DNA from: Granulicella sp. dw_53
GTDB taxonomy: Bacteria > Acidobacteriota > Terriglobia > Terriglobales > Acidobacteriaceae
Direction of reading: 5' to 3'
DNA length: 64,000 bases
NCBI RefSeq assembly: GCF_018449545.1
Contig: NZ_JAAVUR010000001.1
Coordinates: forward strand, 310,001 to 374,000
A model generated the notes under the pieces. That model saw only the letters and a list, made by a program, of their open reading frames with translations. It was not told where the DNA came from and made no database searches. A program made the translations under genes and the position numbers. Of the stretch, positions 58,269-64,000 are shown piece by piece. Position 1 is the first letter of the stretch, and each line of letters opens with the position of its first letter.

Positions 58269-59198
58269 TCAGGCACCGATGGTGGGCGGCTTGGGAGGAG
58301 CGGTGGGGTCGGCTGGCTGCTGCATGATAACCATGCTGGAGCCGTTGCCGAGTGCGATGCCTTCCTTCTCGAAGGTGAGGAGGATGCGGCGGCGGAGTTC
58401 GCGGAGGACGCCGTCCTTCTGGTTGGCGCGGACCTTCAGGTTGACGGGGTAGATGACCTCGCGGCCGCTGATCTTATCGACTCCGAGGATATCGGGGTCG
58501 GCGATGACGACCTGCTTGAACGCTGGGTCGTTGCGGACCTCGTCGGCGAGCTTTTTGAGCAGTGCTACGACGGTGTCGGGATTGACATCGGAGTCGACGC
58601 TGACTGGGAGCGAGGCGATGGAGAAGTCGCGGGAGAGGTTGGAGACGGTGGCGATCTGGCTGTTGGGAATGATGTGCATCGTGCCGTCGCCGTCGCGCAG
58701 GGTGGTGCAGCGCAGGGTGAGATTTTCGACCGATCCCTGGAGCCCGGCTATTTTAACGACCTCTCCGACGTTGTACTGATCTTCAAGGAGGATGAAGATA
58801 CCATTCAGCATGTCCTTGAAGATGGATTGCGCCCCGAGGCCGATACCGACACCGACGACGCCGGCGGAGGCCAGCAGAGGGGTGAGATTGATGTTGAAGA
58901 CCGACAGAACGTGCAATAGAACGATGAAGCCGATGACGCTATAGGACGTCGCACGTATGATGGCGGCCATGGTGCGAAGCTGGGAGGCTCTCTGCGAGTT
59001 ACCGACCTGCCTGTCGGCCAGCTTCAACATACGGGTGACGAAGAACTTGCAGATCTGCATCAAAACGAACGCCAGCAGCACGATGGCTACCAGGCGGGGC
59101 AGGTCGGCGCGTACGAAGGTGATGATGTCGTTACGCCAATCGTTTTCCAGAATCCGCGAGATGCGTTCCGTTTGCAGGGGCGGTGTCTGAAGGAGCAT
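58269..59198 (-). CDS. MscS-family mechanosensitive channel
   Basis: A 309-residue membrane protein with at least three helices. The pore helix and following beta domain read LTPLLASAGVVGVGIGLGAQSIFKDMLNGIFILLEDQYNVGEVVKIAGLQGSVENLTLRCTTLRDGDGTMHIIPNSQIATVSNLSR, the standard MscS core. The N-terminal helix is unusual, with KILENDW-type amphipathic start SRILENDWRNDIITFV. Such channels release osmolytes on hypo-osmotic shock. It is convergent with the DUF255 gene with 9 bases between stops. Confidence 0.92.
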   Translation of the reverse strand: MLLQTPPLQTERISRILENDWRNDIITFVRADLPRLVAIVLLAFVLMQICKFFVTRMLKLADRQVGNSQRASQLRTMAAIIRATSYSVIGFIVLLHVLSVFNINLTPLLASAGVVGVGIGLGAQSIFKDMLNGIFILLEDQYNVGEVVKIAGLQGSVENLTLRCTTLRDGDGTMHIIPNSQIATVSNLSRDFSIASLPVSVDSDVNPDTVVALLKKLADEVRNDPAFKQVVIADPDILGVDKISGREVIYPVNLKVRANQKDGVLRELRRRILLTFEKEGIALGNGSSMVIMQQPADPTAPPKPPTIGA

Positions 59199-59345
59199 TA
59201 TTACGGAATCTCAACTTTCCAAAGCAGCATCTTCGTAAGACATCATTCTTACAGGTGAAGATGCTTTTAGCCCGCTGTGCAGGACGCTAGCAGACGAAAA
59301 ATCTGATTCAGCCCGCCGCTCAGCCGGCGGAGAATGGGAGGCACA

Positions 59346-59765
59346 ATGAGAGAGCAGACTTTCAAGATGGTTCGGGTTGTGACGACAGGGACGGCACTGG
59401 GGCTGGTGCTTTGCGTGGGTGGAAGAGAGCAGGCATGGTCCCAGATTGGGTCCGGGGTGCAGCAACCACAGTTTCCAGGACAGCCCGGCCAAAGCGGGCG
59501 GAACAAGGGTGGAATGCAACCCCCAGGCATGGGGACAGACACTGATGACATGACCGTCAAGCTTCAGGAGCAGCAATCCAAGACGCGGAACAGTGAGCGG
59601 CAAAAACGACTTGAGGTAGATACACAGAAGCTGCTGGCGCTGGCGACGGAGCTCAAGGAGCAGGTGGACAAGACGGATAAGAATATTCTGTCGGTGGACG
59701 TTATTAAGAAAGCCGACGAGATCGAGCGGCTGGCCAAGAGTGTAAAGGAACGCATGAAGGGTTAA
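59346..59765 (+). CDS. Small secreted protein of unknown function
   Basis: A 139-residue protein with ATG at 59346 after GGGAGGCAC. A hydrophobic N-terminus (VRVVTTGTALGLVLCVGG) looks like a signal peptide. It is followed by a Gln/Pro/Gly-rich stretch and a charged helical C-terminal half (QKRLEVDTQKLLALATELKEQVDKTDKNILSVDVIKKADEIERLAKSVKERMKG), which is likely a coiled coil. The helical pattern is common in acidobacterial exported proteins but I cannot name the family. It is divergent from the MscS gene. Confidence 0.7.
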   Translation: MREQTFKMVRVVTTGTALGLVLCVGGREQAWSQIGSGVQQPQFPGQPGQSGRNKGGMQPPGMGTDTDDMTVKLQEQQSKTRNSERQKRLEVDTQKLLALATELKEQVDKTDKNILSVDVIKKADEIERLAKSVKERMKG

Positions 59766-59861
59766 GTTGGCAAGGATTCATCGTTCAGGAGCCGGACTGG
59801 GTAGTCGGCGCCTTGCTGCTCGCACACAATTCCCACTGCGCAGCCCTTGGCTGGTGGTTCG

Positions 59862-60071
59862 CTAACGGCTCCAGAAGTGGGTCTTCTTCACCTGGGCCTG
59901 GGGTTTCTGCTGCTGCACTTGTCTCTGCGGAGTCCCGTACGATCCGTGATGCGGAGCCGCCAGGGGAATTGCCCGGAAGGAGCTTTTCCGCGACTTCTCG
60001 GCACCAAAGGCTGAACTACTTAGGAGACAAATGCCAACCGTGGAACAGACCATCAATTGTTGAAGTCTCAT
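59862..60071 (-). CDS. Small secreted basic protein of unknown function
   Basis: A 69-residue frame on the minus strand with ATG at 60071 and GAGGT about 6 bases before it. The product has a signal peptide (MRLQQLMVCSTVGICLLSSSAFGA, cut near AFGA-E) and a ~45-residue basic mature part rich in Lys, Gln and Pro (KSRKSSFRAIPLAAPHHGSYGTPQRQVQQQKPQAQVKK). No enzyme motif is present. A competing frame on the + strand (59813-60262) shows no recognisable features. The region 59766-60325 holds nothing else I can identify. Confidence 0.55.
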   Translation of the reverse strand: MRLQQLMVCSTVGICLLSSSAFGAEKSRKSSFRAIPLAAPHHGSYGTPQRQVQQQKPQAQVKKTHFWSR

Positions 60072-60325
60072 TGTTTACCTCATTGGACGACAGCGGAAGA
60101 GTACCACTTAAATTAATGTGCATCTATACCGCTCAAGGGGCATCCCTGCAATTTCTTTTGAATTTGACGCTGGGATGGTGCGAGCGCGATGTCCGAGGTG
60201 TTGCCGGGACCCTGAAGATGCTGCAAAATCGCTACAATAGCCGTAGAGAAACATCCACTTAGCGAGCTCCGATCCTTCATCGGGGCCGTTCCATCGTAAG
60301 CAAAGCCCCTGGAGGCACCTGCATC

Positions 60326-60703
60326 ATGGCAAAATCGACCATCGTCTTCGGCGTTTTACTCATTCTTATCGGCGTCGCAGGCTTCGTCTCGACCGGAAGC
60401 ACCCATCCCACCTCGCTCATTCCTGCCGGTGCTGGAGTGATCTTCATTCTCTTTGGTGTTCTAGCGAACAGTGAGAACCCTAAGAAGCGCATGCTCTGGA
60501 TGCATATTGCTGTTACTGTTGCGCTTCTACTCTTCCTCGGGACCATTCCTGCCGATATTGACGCGTTCCGTCTGAGCCGTGGAGTTGAGTTTCCTCACCC
60601 CATCGCCGTGCTCGAGAAGTCAGGCATGTCGCTGCTCTGCCTGCTCTTTGTCGCCATGTGCGTCCGCTCCTTCATTGCGGCGCGCCGTCTTCGTACTGCC
60701 TAA
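60326..60703 (+). CDS. Small multi-pass membrane protein of unknown function
   Basis: A 125-residue protein with about four hydrophobic helices (STIVFGVLLILIGVAGFVS; SLIPAGAGVIFILFGVLA; MLWMHIAVTVALLLFLGTI; SGMSLLCLLFVAMCVRSFIAA) and short loops. No family is recognised with confidence; the layout is that of small conserved inner-membrane proteins. CTGGAGGCACC precedes the ATG. The ABC exporter starts 60 bases after its stop with a hairpin between. Confidence 0.75.
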   Translation: MAKSTIVFGVLLILIGVAGFVSTGSTHPTSLIPAGAGVIFILFGVLANSENPKKRMLWMHIAVTVALLLFLGTIPADIDAFRLSRGVEFPHPIAVLEKSGMSLLCLLFVAMCVRSFIAARRLRTA

Positions 60704-60707
60704 GGGA

Positions 60708-60735
60708 CAGGGGACGGGTTCCCGTCTCCCTGTTG
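60708..60735 (+). other. Hairpin between the membrane protein and ABC exporter
   Basis: ACAGGG-GACGGG and CCCGTC-T-CCCTGT can form a stem of about 12 base pairs with one bulge and a two-base loop TT. No T-run follows. It could weaken read-through or process the mRNA; the gene order suggests some co-transcription is possible. Confidence 0.35.
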
Positions 60736-60763
60736 TTCCGCACGAGCGTACACTTCGAGTAAT

Positions 60764-62674
60764 ATGTCCTCTTCGTATGGCCCATCCAGCTTCGGCGGTG
60801 GCATGAAGGCCGTGGACCGACCCTCCCGCGGCACCGGTCGTGCCACTACCGCAGATCTCACCGCTTCGCGACCTAAGCCTCAGCTCAAAAAAGTGCTGCC
60901 CGAGGTATGGAAGCTCGTCAAACCACGGCGTTTCCTGCTCGGCGGCAGCTTCCTGTTGATGATTCTCAACCGCGCCAGCGGACTGGTTCTCCCCGCGTCG
61001 ACCAAATATCTCATCGACAACGTCATGGGCAGGCACGAACTTAGCCTGCTGCCGGTTATTGTCGGGGTCGTCGTTGGGGCTACGGCACTGCAGGGCATTA
61101 CCTCCTTCACGCTGACACAAATGCTCTCAAAAGAGGGCCAACGGCTGATTGCCGAGCTTCGCATGAAGGTGCAGGCCCACATCGGACGGCTGCCGGTCGC
61201 GTTCTATGACGAGAATCGCACCGGCACCCTCGTCGCCCGCATCATGACCGACGTCGAAGGTGTTCGGAACCTTATGGGGACTGGGGTGATCGATTTCTTC
61301 GGCGGAGTGCTGACCGCCCTCTTTGCCTTCGGCTACCTTATCAAGCTTAGCGTCCAGATGACGGTCGTCACCTTTGTGATTCTGTTGCTCTTCGGCATCA
61401 TTCTTCAGAGAGCGTTCGCCACGATCCGGCCTATCTTCCGCGAACGCGCCAAGATCAACGCCGAGGTCACCGGGCGGCTCACTGAGTCTCTGGGCGGCGT
61501 TCGAGTCGTCAAGGGCTATCACGCGGAAGAGAGCGAGGCACGCACCTTCGCTAGAGGGGTCGACCGTCTCCTGCAGAACGTCATCTCCTCCCTTACGGCC
61601 CAATCCTTGATGGCCCTCGCCTCCACCGCGGTCCTGGGCATCGTTGGAGCGCTGGTGATGTATCTGGGAGCGCATCAGGTCGTCGGTGGAGCTCTCACGA
61701 CCGGCGGCTACGTTACGTATGTGATGTTTCTTGCCTTTATGATCGCCCCGATTGTGCAACTCGTCTCGATCGGCACACAACTTACGGAGGCCGTTGCGGG
61801 CCTCGATCGAACCACCGAGATCTTATCCGAGCACGAAGAGGACTCCGAGCCCACCCGTGTCACGGCTCTTACTTCCATCCATGGCGATGTTGTCTTCCGC
61901 GACGTGACCTTCTCCTATGAGCCGGGGAAGCCAGTCCTCCACGGTCTGTCCTTCGAGTCGCGGCCCGGGACTGTCACGGCGCTCGTCGGGTCTTCCGGCT
62001 CTGGAAAGTCCACAATGATCTCTCTCATCTGCGGCTTTCATACCGTGACGGGCGGGCATATTCTTATCGACGGTGTGGATCTATCCACTATCCGCCTCTC
62101 CAGTTACCGGCAGCAACTCGGCGTGGTCCTGCAGGAGACCTTCCTCTTCGATGGCACGATCCGCGAGAACATTCTCTTCTCCCGGCCTGGCGCCACCGAA
62201 GAACAGATCATGGAGGCCTGCCGCATCGCCCGCGTCGACGAGTTTGCTGAGCGCTTTCCCGAGGCTTACGACACCATTGTTGGTGAGCGCGGCGTTAAAC
62301 TCTCTGGCGGTCAGCGACAGCGCATCTCTATCGCGCGCGCCATCCTGGCCGATCCTCGCATCCTTATTCTCGACGAGGCGACGAGCTCGCTAGATTCTGA
62401 GTCCGAGGCCATGATCCAGAATGGTCTGAACTTCCTGATGCAGGGCCGTACCACCTTCGTCATCGCCCACCGGCTTTCGACCATCCGCCGCGCCGATCAG
62501 ATCCTGGTCGTCGAGCAGGGCAGCATCGTCGAGCGAGGCACGCATGAGTCCCTCTACCAACTCCAAGGCCGCTATTACGACCTCTATACGCGTCAGCATG
62601 GTCTCGAGACCAACCTCTTCCTGGCTCCTGGCGAAGGCGATACGGTAGAGGACGAGCCTGTGATCAAGCTTTAG
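60764..62674 (+). CDS. ABC exporter, permease and ATPase fused
   Basis: A 636-residue half-transporter of the MsbA/lipid-multidrug type. Six membrane helices span residues ~60-340 (LLGGSFLLMILNRASGLVLPASTKYLIDNVMGRH ... IVPIVQLVSIGTQLTEAVAGLDR-type spacing). The nucleotide-binding domain has Walker A VGSSGSGKST (~407-415), Q-loop, the signature LSGGQRQRISIARAIL (~512) and Walker B ILILDEATSSLDSES (~533). Such dimers export lipids, peptides or drugs; the substrate is unknown. The start at 60764 gives an N-terminal tail rich in Ser, Gly, Arg and Pro. Confidence 0.92.
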   Translation: MSSSYGPSSFGGGMKAVDRPSRGTGRATTADLTASRPKPQLKKVLPEVWKLVKPRRFLLGGSFLLMILNRASGLVLPASTKYLIDNVMGRHELSLLPVIVGVVVGATALQGITSFTLTQMLSKEGQRLIAELRMKVQAHIGRLPVAFYDENRTGTLVARIMTDVEGVRNLMGTGVIDFFGGVLTALFAFGYLIKLSVQMTVVTFVILLLFGIILQRAFATIRPIFRERAKINAEVTGRLTESLGGVRVVKGYHAEESEARTFARGVDRLLQNVISSLTAQSLMALASTAVLGIVGALVMYLGAHQVVGGALTTGGYVTYVMFLAFMIAPIVQLVSIGTQLTEAVAGLDRTTEILSEHEEDSEPTRVTALTSIHGDVVFRDVTFSYEPGKPVLHGLSFESRPGTVTALVGSSGSGKSTMISLICGFHTVTGGHILIDGVDLSTIRLSSYRQQLGVVLQETFLFDGTIRENILFSRPGATEEQIMEACRIARVDEFAERFPEAYDTIVGERGVKLSGGQRQRISIARAILADPRILILDEATSSLDSESEAMIQNGLNFLMQGRTTFVIAHRLSTIRRADQILVVEQGSIVERGTHESLYQLQGRYYDLYTRQHGLETNLFLAPGEGDTVEDEPVIKL

Positions 62675-62733
62675 TCAGACCAACGAATGTTGCGACCTCG
62701 CGAAGATGTCGTCCCGATATTCGGGGCGATGGG

Positions 62734-63396
62734 CTAGAGCTGGCCACGGTATTTTTCGATGGCGAGCAAGACGAGTTGGCTACGGGTGCGCACGCCGAGC
62801 TTGTTGAAGAGAAGCTGCAGGGAGGACTTGACCGCGCTCTCAGAGATGCGGAGACGAACGGCAATCTCCTTGTTCGCGAGACCCTGCAGAAGGAACCGCA
62901 GGATGGCCTGCTCGCGTTCCGTGAAGCGAGGGATAGCTTCTTCCGCTGGACGCGAGGCGGTAACGAGGTTTTGTAGATACTTCTGATCGATGAGGACTCG
63001 ACCGAGGGCGACCTGATGAATGCTGGCCTGAAGGTCTTCCGGCGAGTCCTGCTTGTGAAAGATGCCACTGATCCCGAGGCGAATAAGTTCGAGAGCATCC
63101 GCGTCCGGCAGGCCCGCCGTGACGATAAGGATGCGGCCTGGGAAGCCTTGTGACTTCAACTCTGCGACGAAGGAGACAGCGTTTTGGGTTCCGAGGTCGT
63201 AGTCGAGGATCAGAACATCGATGTTGCTGGCGGCGGTGAGCAGTTTGGACGCTTCCGTTGCTGAGCCGGTGTGGAAGATGATGTCGAAGCCGGGATCACT
63301 TGCGAGCAGGCGAATGAGGCCTTCCCGGAAGAGGTGGTGGTCATCTACGACACAGAGGCGGATAGGGCCAGTCCTGGACTCTAAAGTATTCGGCAT
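62734..63396 (-). CDS. NarL/FixJ-family response regulator
   Basis: A 220-residue regulator. The receiver has the acidic patch LCVVDDHHLFREGL, phospho-acceptor Asp in IDVLILDYDLGTQNAVSF, Thr in ILIVTAGLPD, and Lys in GIFHKQDSPEDL. The LuxR-type helix-turn-helix is near the end (LTEREQAILRFLLQGLANKEIAVRLRISESAVKSSLQLLFNKLGVRTRSQLVLL). Its ATG overlaps the kinase stop (TGATG), so the pair is co-expressed. It is convergent with the ABC exporter. Confidence 0.93.
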   Translation of the reverse strand: MPNTLESRTGPIRLCVVDDHHLFREGLIRLLASDPGFDIIFHTGSATEASKLLTAASNIDVLILDYDLGTQNAVSFVAELKSQGFPGRILIVTAGLPDADALELIRLGISGIFHKQDSPEDLQASIHQVALGRVLIDQKYLQNLVTASRPAEEAIPRFTEREQAILRFLLQGLANKEIAVRLRISESAVKSSLQLLFNKLGVRTRSQLVLLAIEKYRGQL

Positions 63397-64000
63397 CAGG
63401 ATTGGTTTACCACCATTGCGCTGGAGAAGGGAATTACGATCTCAAAGCAGCAACCGGTGGTAACGGGAAGGTAGTGAAGTTCTCCTCCAAAGCTACGGAT
63501 AATGGCGCGTGAGACGTAGAGTCCAAGTCCCGCGCCTTCGGAGCCGGGGTGGAAGGGCTGAAAGAGGAGTTCGGTATTGGGAACGCCGACGCCGGAGTCG
63601 CGCACCTGGATGACGCTTTGCCGGTCGCGTTCCGAAACTTCGATCGTTAGCTCCCTTTGAGGAGCGTCTTCGACTGCTCGCAGAGCATTCTGGGCAAGAT
63701 TCAGCAGCACCTGGAGCAGATCGCTGCGGTCCGCGGCGATTGAGGTAAGGTCGGGATGAATCTGCCAGTGGATGACTCCGCCGATGTCCTCCCAATCCTG
63801 GCTGATGATAACGTGCAACTCGTCGAAGAGAGCTGCGACGGAGACCTGGGCGATGGTCTTGCGGGCGTGAGTCCGCAGATCGAAGGACGCAAGTTTACTA
63901 AGGCCCGCGACAAGGCTCTTGAGAGCCTGGAAGTCGGCGTCGCCGACCATCGGAGAGCGGCGTTCGAGGTTCGAGGTCACGACGGCGATGGCGGAGCAGA
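63396..64000 (-). CDS. Sensor histidine kinase C-terminal part (5' end outside window)
   Basis: The open frame runs to the window edge with no stop, so the N-terminus is missing. The visible ~201 residues begin with the end of a phosphoacceptor domain (SAIAVVTSNLERRSPMVGDADFQALKSLVAGL) and contain the HATPase_c domain: N-box DLLQVLLNLAQNALRAVED, G1 IQVRDSGVGVP, F-box LLFQPFHPG and G2 GAGLGLYVSRAIIRSFGG. It is the partner kinase of the downstream NarL-type regulator with a four-base overlap (TGATG). The sensor domain cannot be seen. Confidence 0.92.
   Translation of the reverse strand, partial: CSAIAVVTSNLERRSPMVGDADFQALKSLVAGLSKLASFDLRTHARKTIAQVSVAALFDELHVIISQDWEDIGGVIHWQIHPDLTSIAADRSDLLQVLLNLAQNALRAVEDAPQRELTIEVSERDRQSVIQVRDSGVGVPNTELLFQPFHPGSEGAGLGLYVSRAIIRSFGGELHYLPVTTGCCFEIVIPFSSAMVVNQS

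Noticed and set aside
59813..60262. A 149-codon + strand frame over the small secreted gene.
   Set aside because: No signal, domain or good ribosome site; the minus-strand frame is more convincing.
62700..62730. CCCGA/TCGGG inverted repeat between the ABC exporter and the NarL-type gene.
   Set aside because: Only five base pairs and no T-run; too weak to call as a terminator.
1..64000. tRNA, rRNA, CRISPR arrays and prophage genes.
   Set aside because: Reading the intergenic regions showed no cloverleaf with conserved T-arm, no direct-repeat arrays and no phage structural genes.

Overview
This window looks like chromosomal DNA of an acidobacterium of the Granulicella/Terriglobus/Edaphobacter type (Terriglobia). 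The assignment is inferred from protein character: a GWxTD-type secreted protein tail next to a carboxypeptidase-regulatory-domain protein, DUF4097 and DUF255 proteins, many secreted proteins of unknown function, and GC-rich coding DNA. No rRNA, tRNA, CRISPR array, prophage or intact insertion sequence was seen. Genes run on both strands in short operons, except for one large flagellar block.

Layout. 1-7.9 kb: tail of a GWxTD-like protein, a secreted regulatory-domain protein, a secreted phosphodiesterase, accA, a CPBP protease, a secreted unknown, and a 59-residue zinc-ribbon protein with a strong terminator. 8-13.3 kb: an amidinotransferase-fold protein whose catalytic Cys and Asn both look replaced, a decayed flavoprotein fragment, a dienelactone hydrolase, a cytochrome P450/cytochrome c pair, the first copy of a dispersed repeat, a DUF302 protein and a SnoaL-like protein. 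13.3-24.3 kb: mostly minus strand, with YdcF, a receiver protein, uvrB, def, a CLC-F-type fluoride transporter under a fluoride riboswitch, a flavin monooxygenase, gph, DUF4097, a MacA-like adaptor and lexA. Two + strand exceptions in this stretch are minor (a histidine phosphatase lies between uvrB and def).

24.5-47.4 kb holds the flagellar region. Three regulators come first: a PhoB-type response regulator, a 78-residue stand-alone DHp-like protein, and a sigma-54 activator that has GAFTGA but no DNA-binding domain. Then follow flgBC-fliEFGHIJK-flgDE and, after a strong terminator, fliL, a FliN-like gene, fliOPQR, flhBA, fliA, fliM, fliN and a GspE/MshE N-terminal-domain protein that may bind c-di-GMP. 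Together these encode the basal body MS ring, switch, export apparatus, hook and sigma-28. Flagellin, the hook-filament junction, rod, P/L ring and motor genes are not here. Copies two and three of the dispersed repeat sit after fliH and at the end of the last gene.

47.8-64 kb: a peptidoglycan-binding protein, a DegP/HtrA protease, an EamA transporter, an M20-type peptidase coupled to truA, an IS200-like remnant, a TolC-like channel, a DUF255 protein, an MscS channel, three small unknown genes, an ABC exporter, and a NarL-type two-component pair whose kinase is cut by the window end.

The most interesting points are the three-copy sense-oriented intergenic repeat, the unusual regulators in front of the flagellar genes, the MshEN-type protein behind fliN, the fluoride riboswitch/CLC-F unit, the amidinotransferase-like likely pseudoenzyme, and a recurring TANNNT-N6/7-start pattern suggesting leaderless mRNAs.
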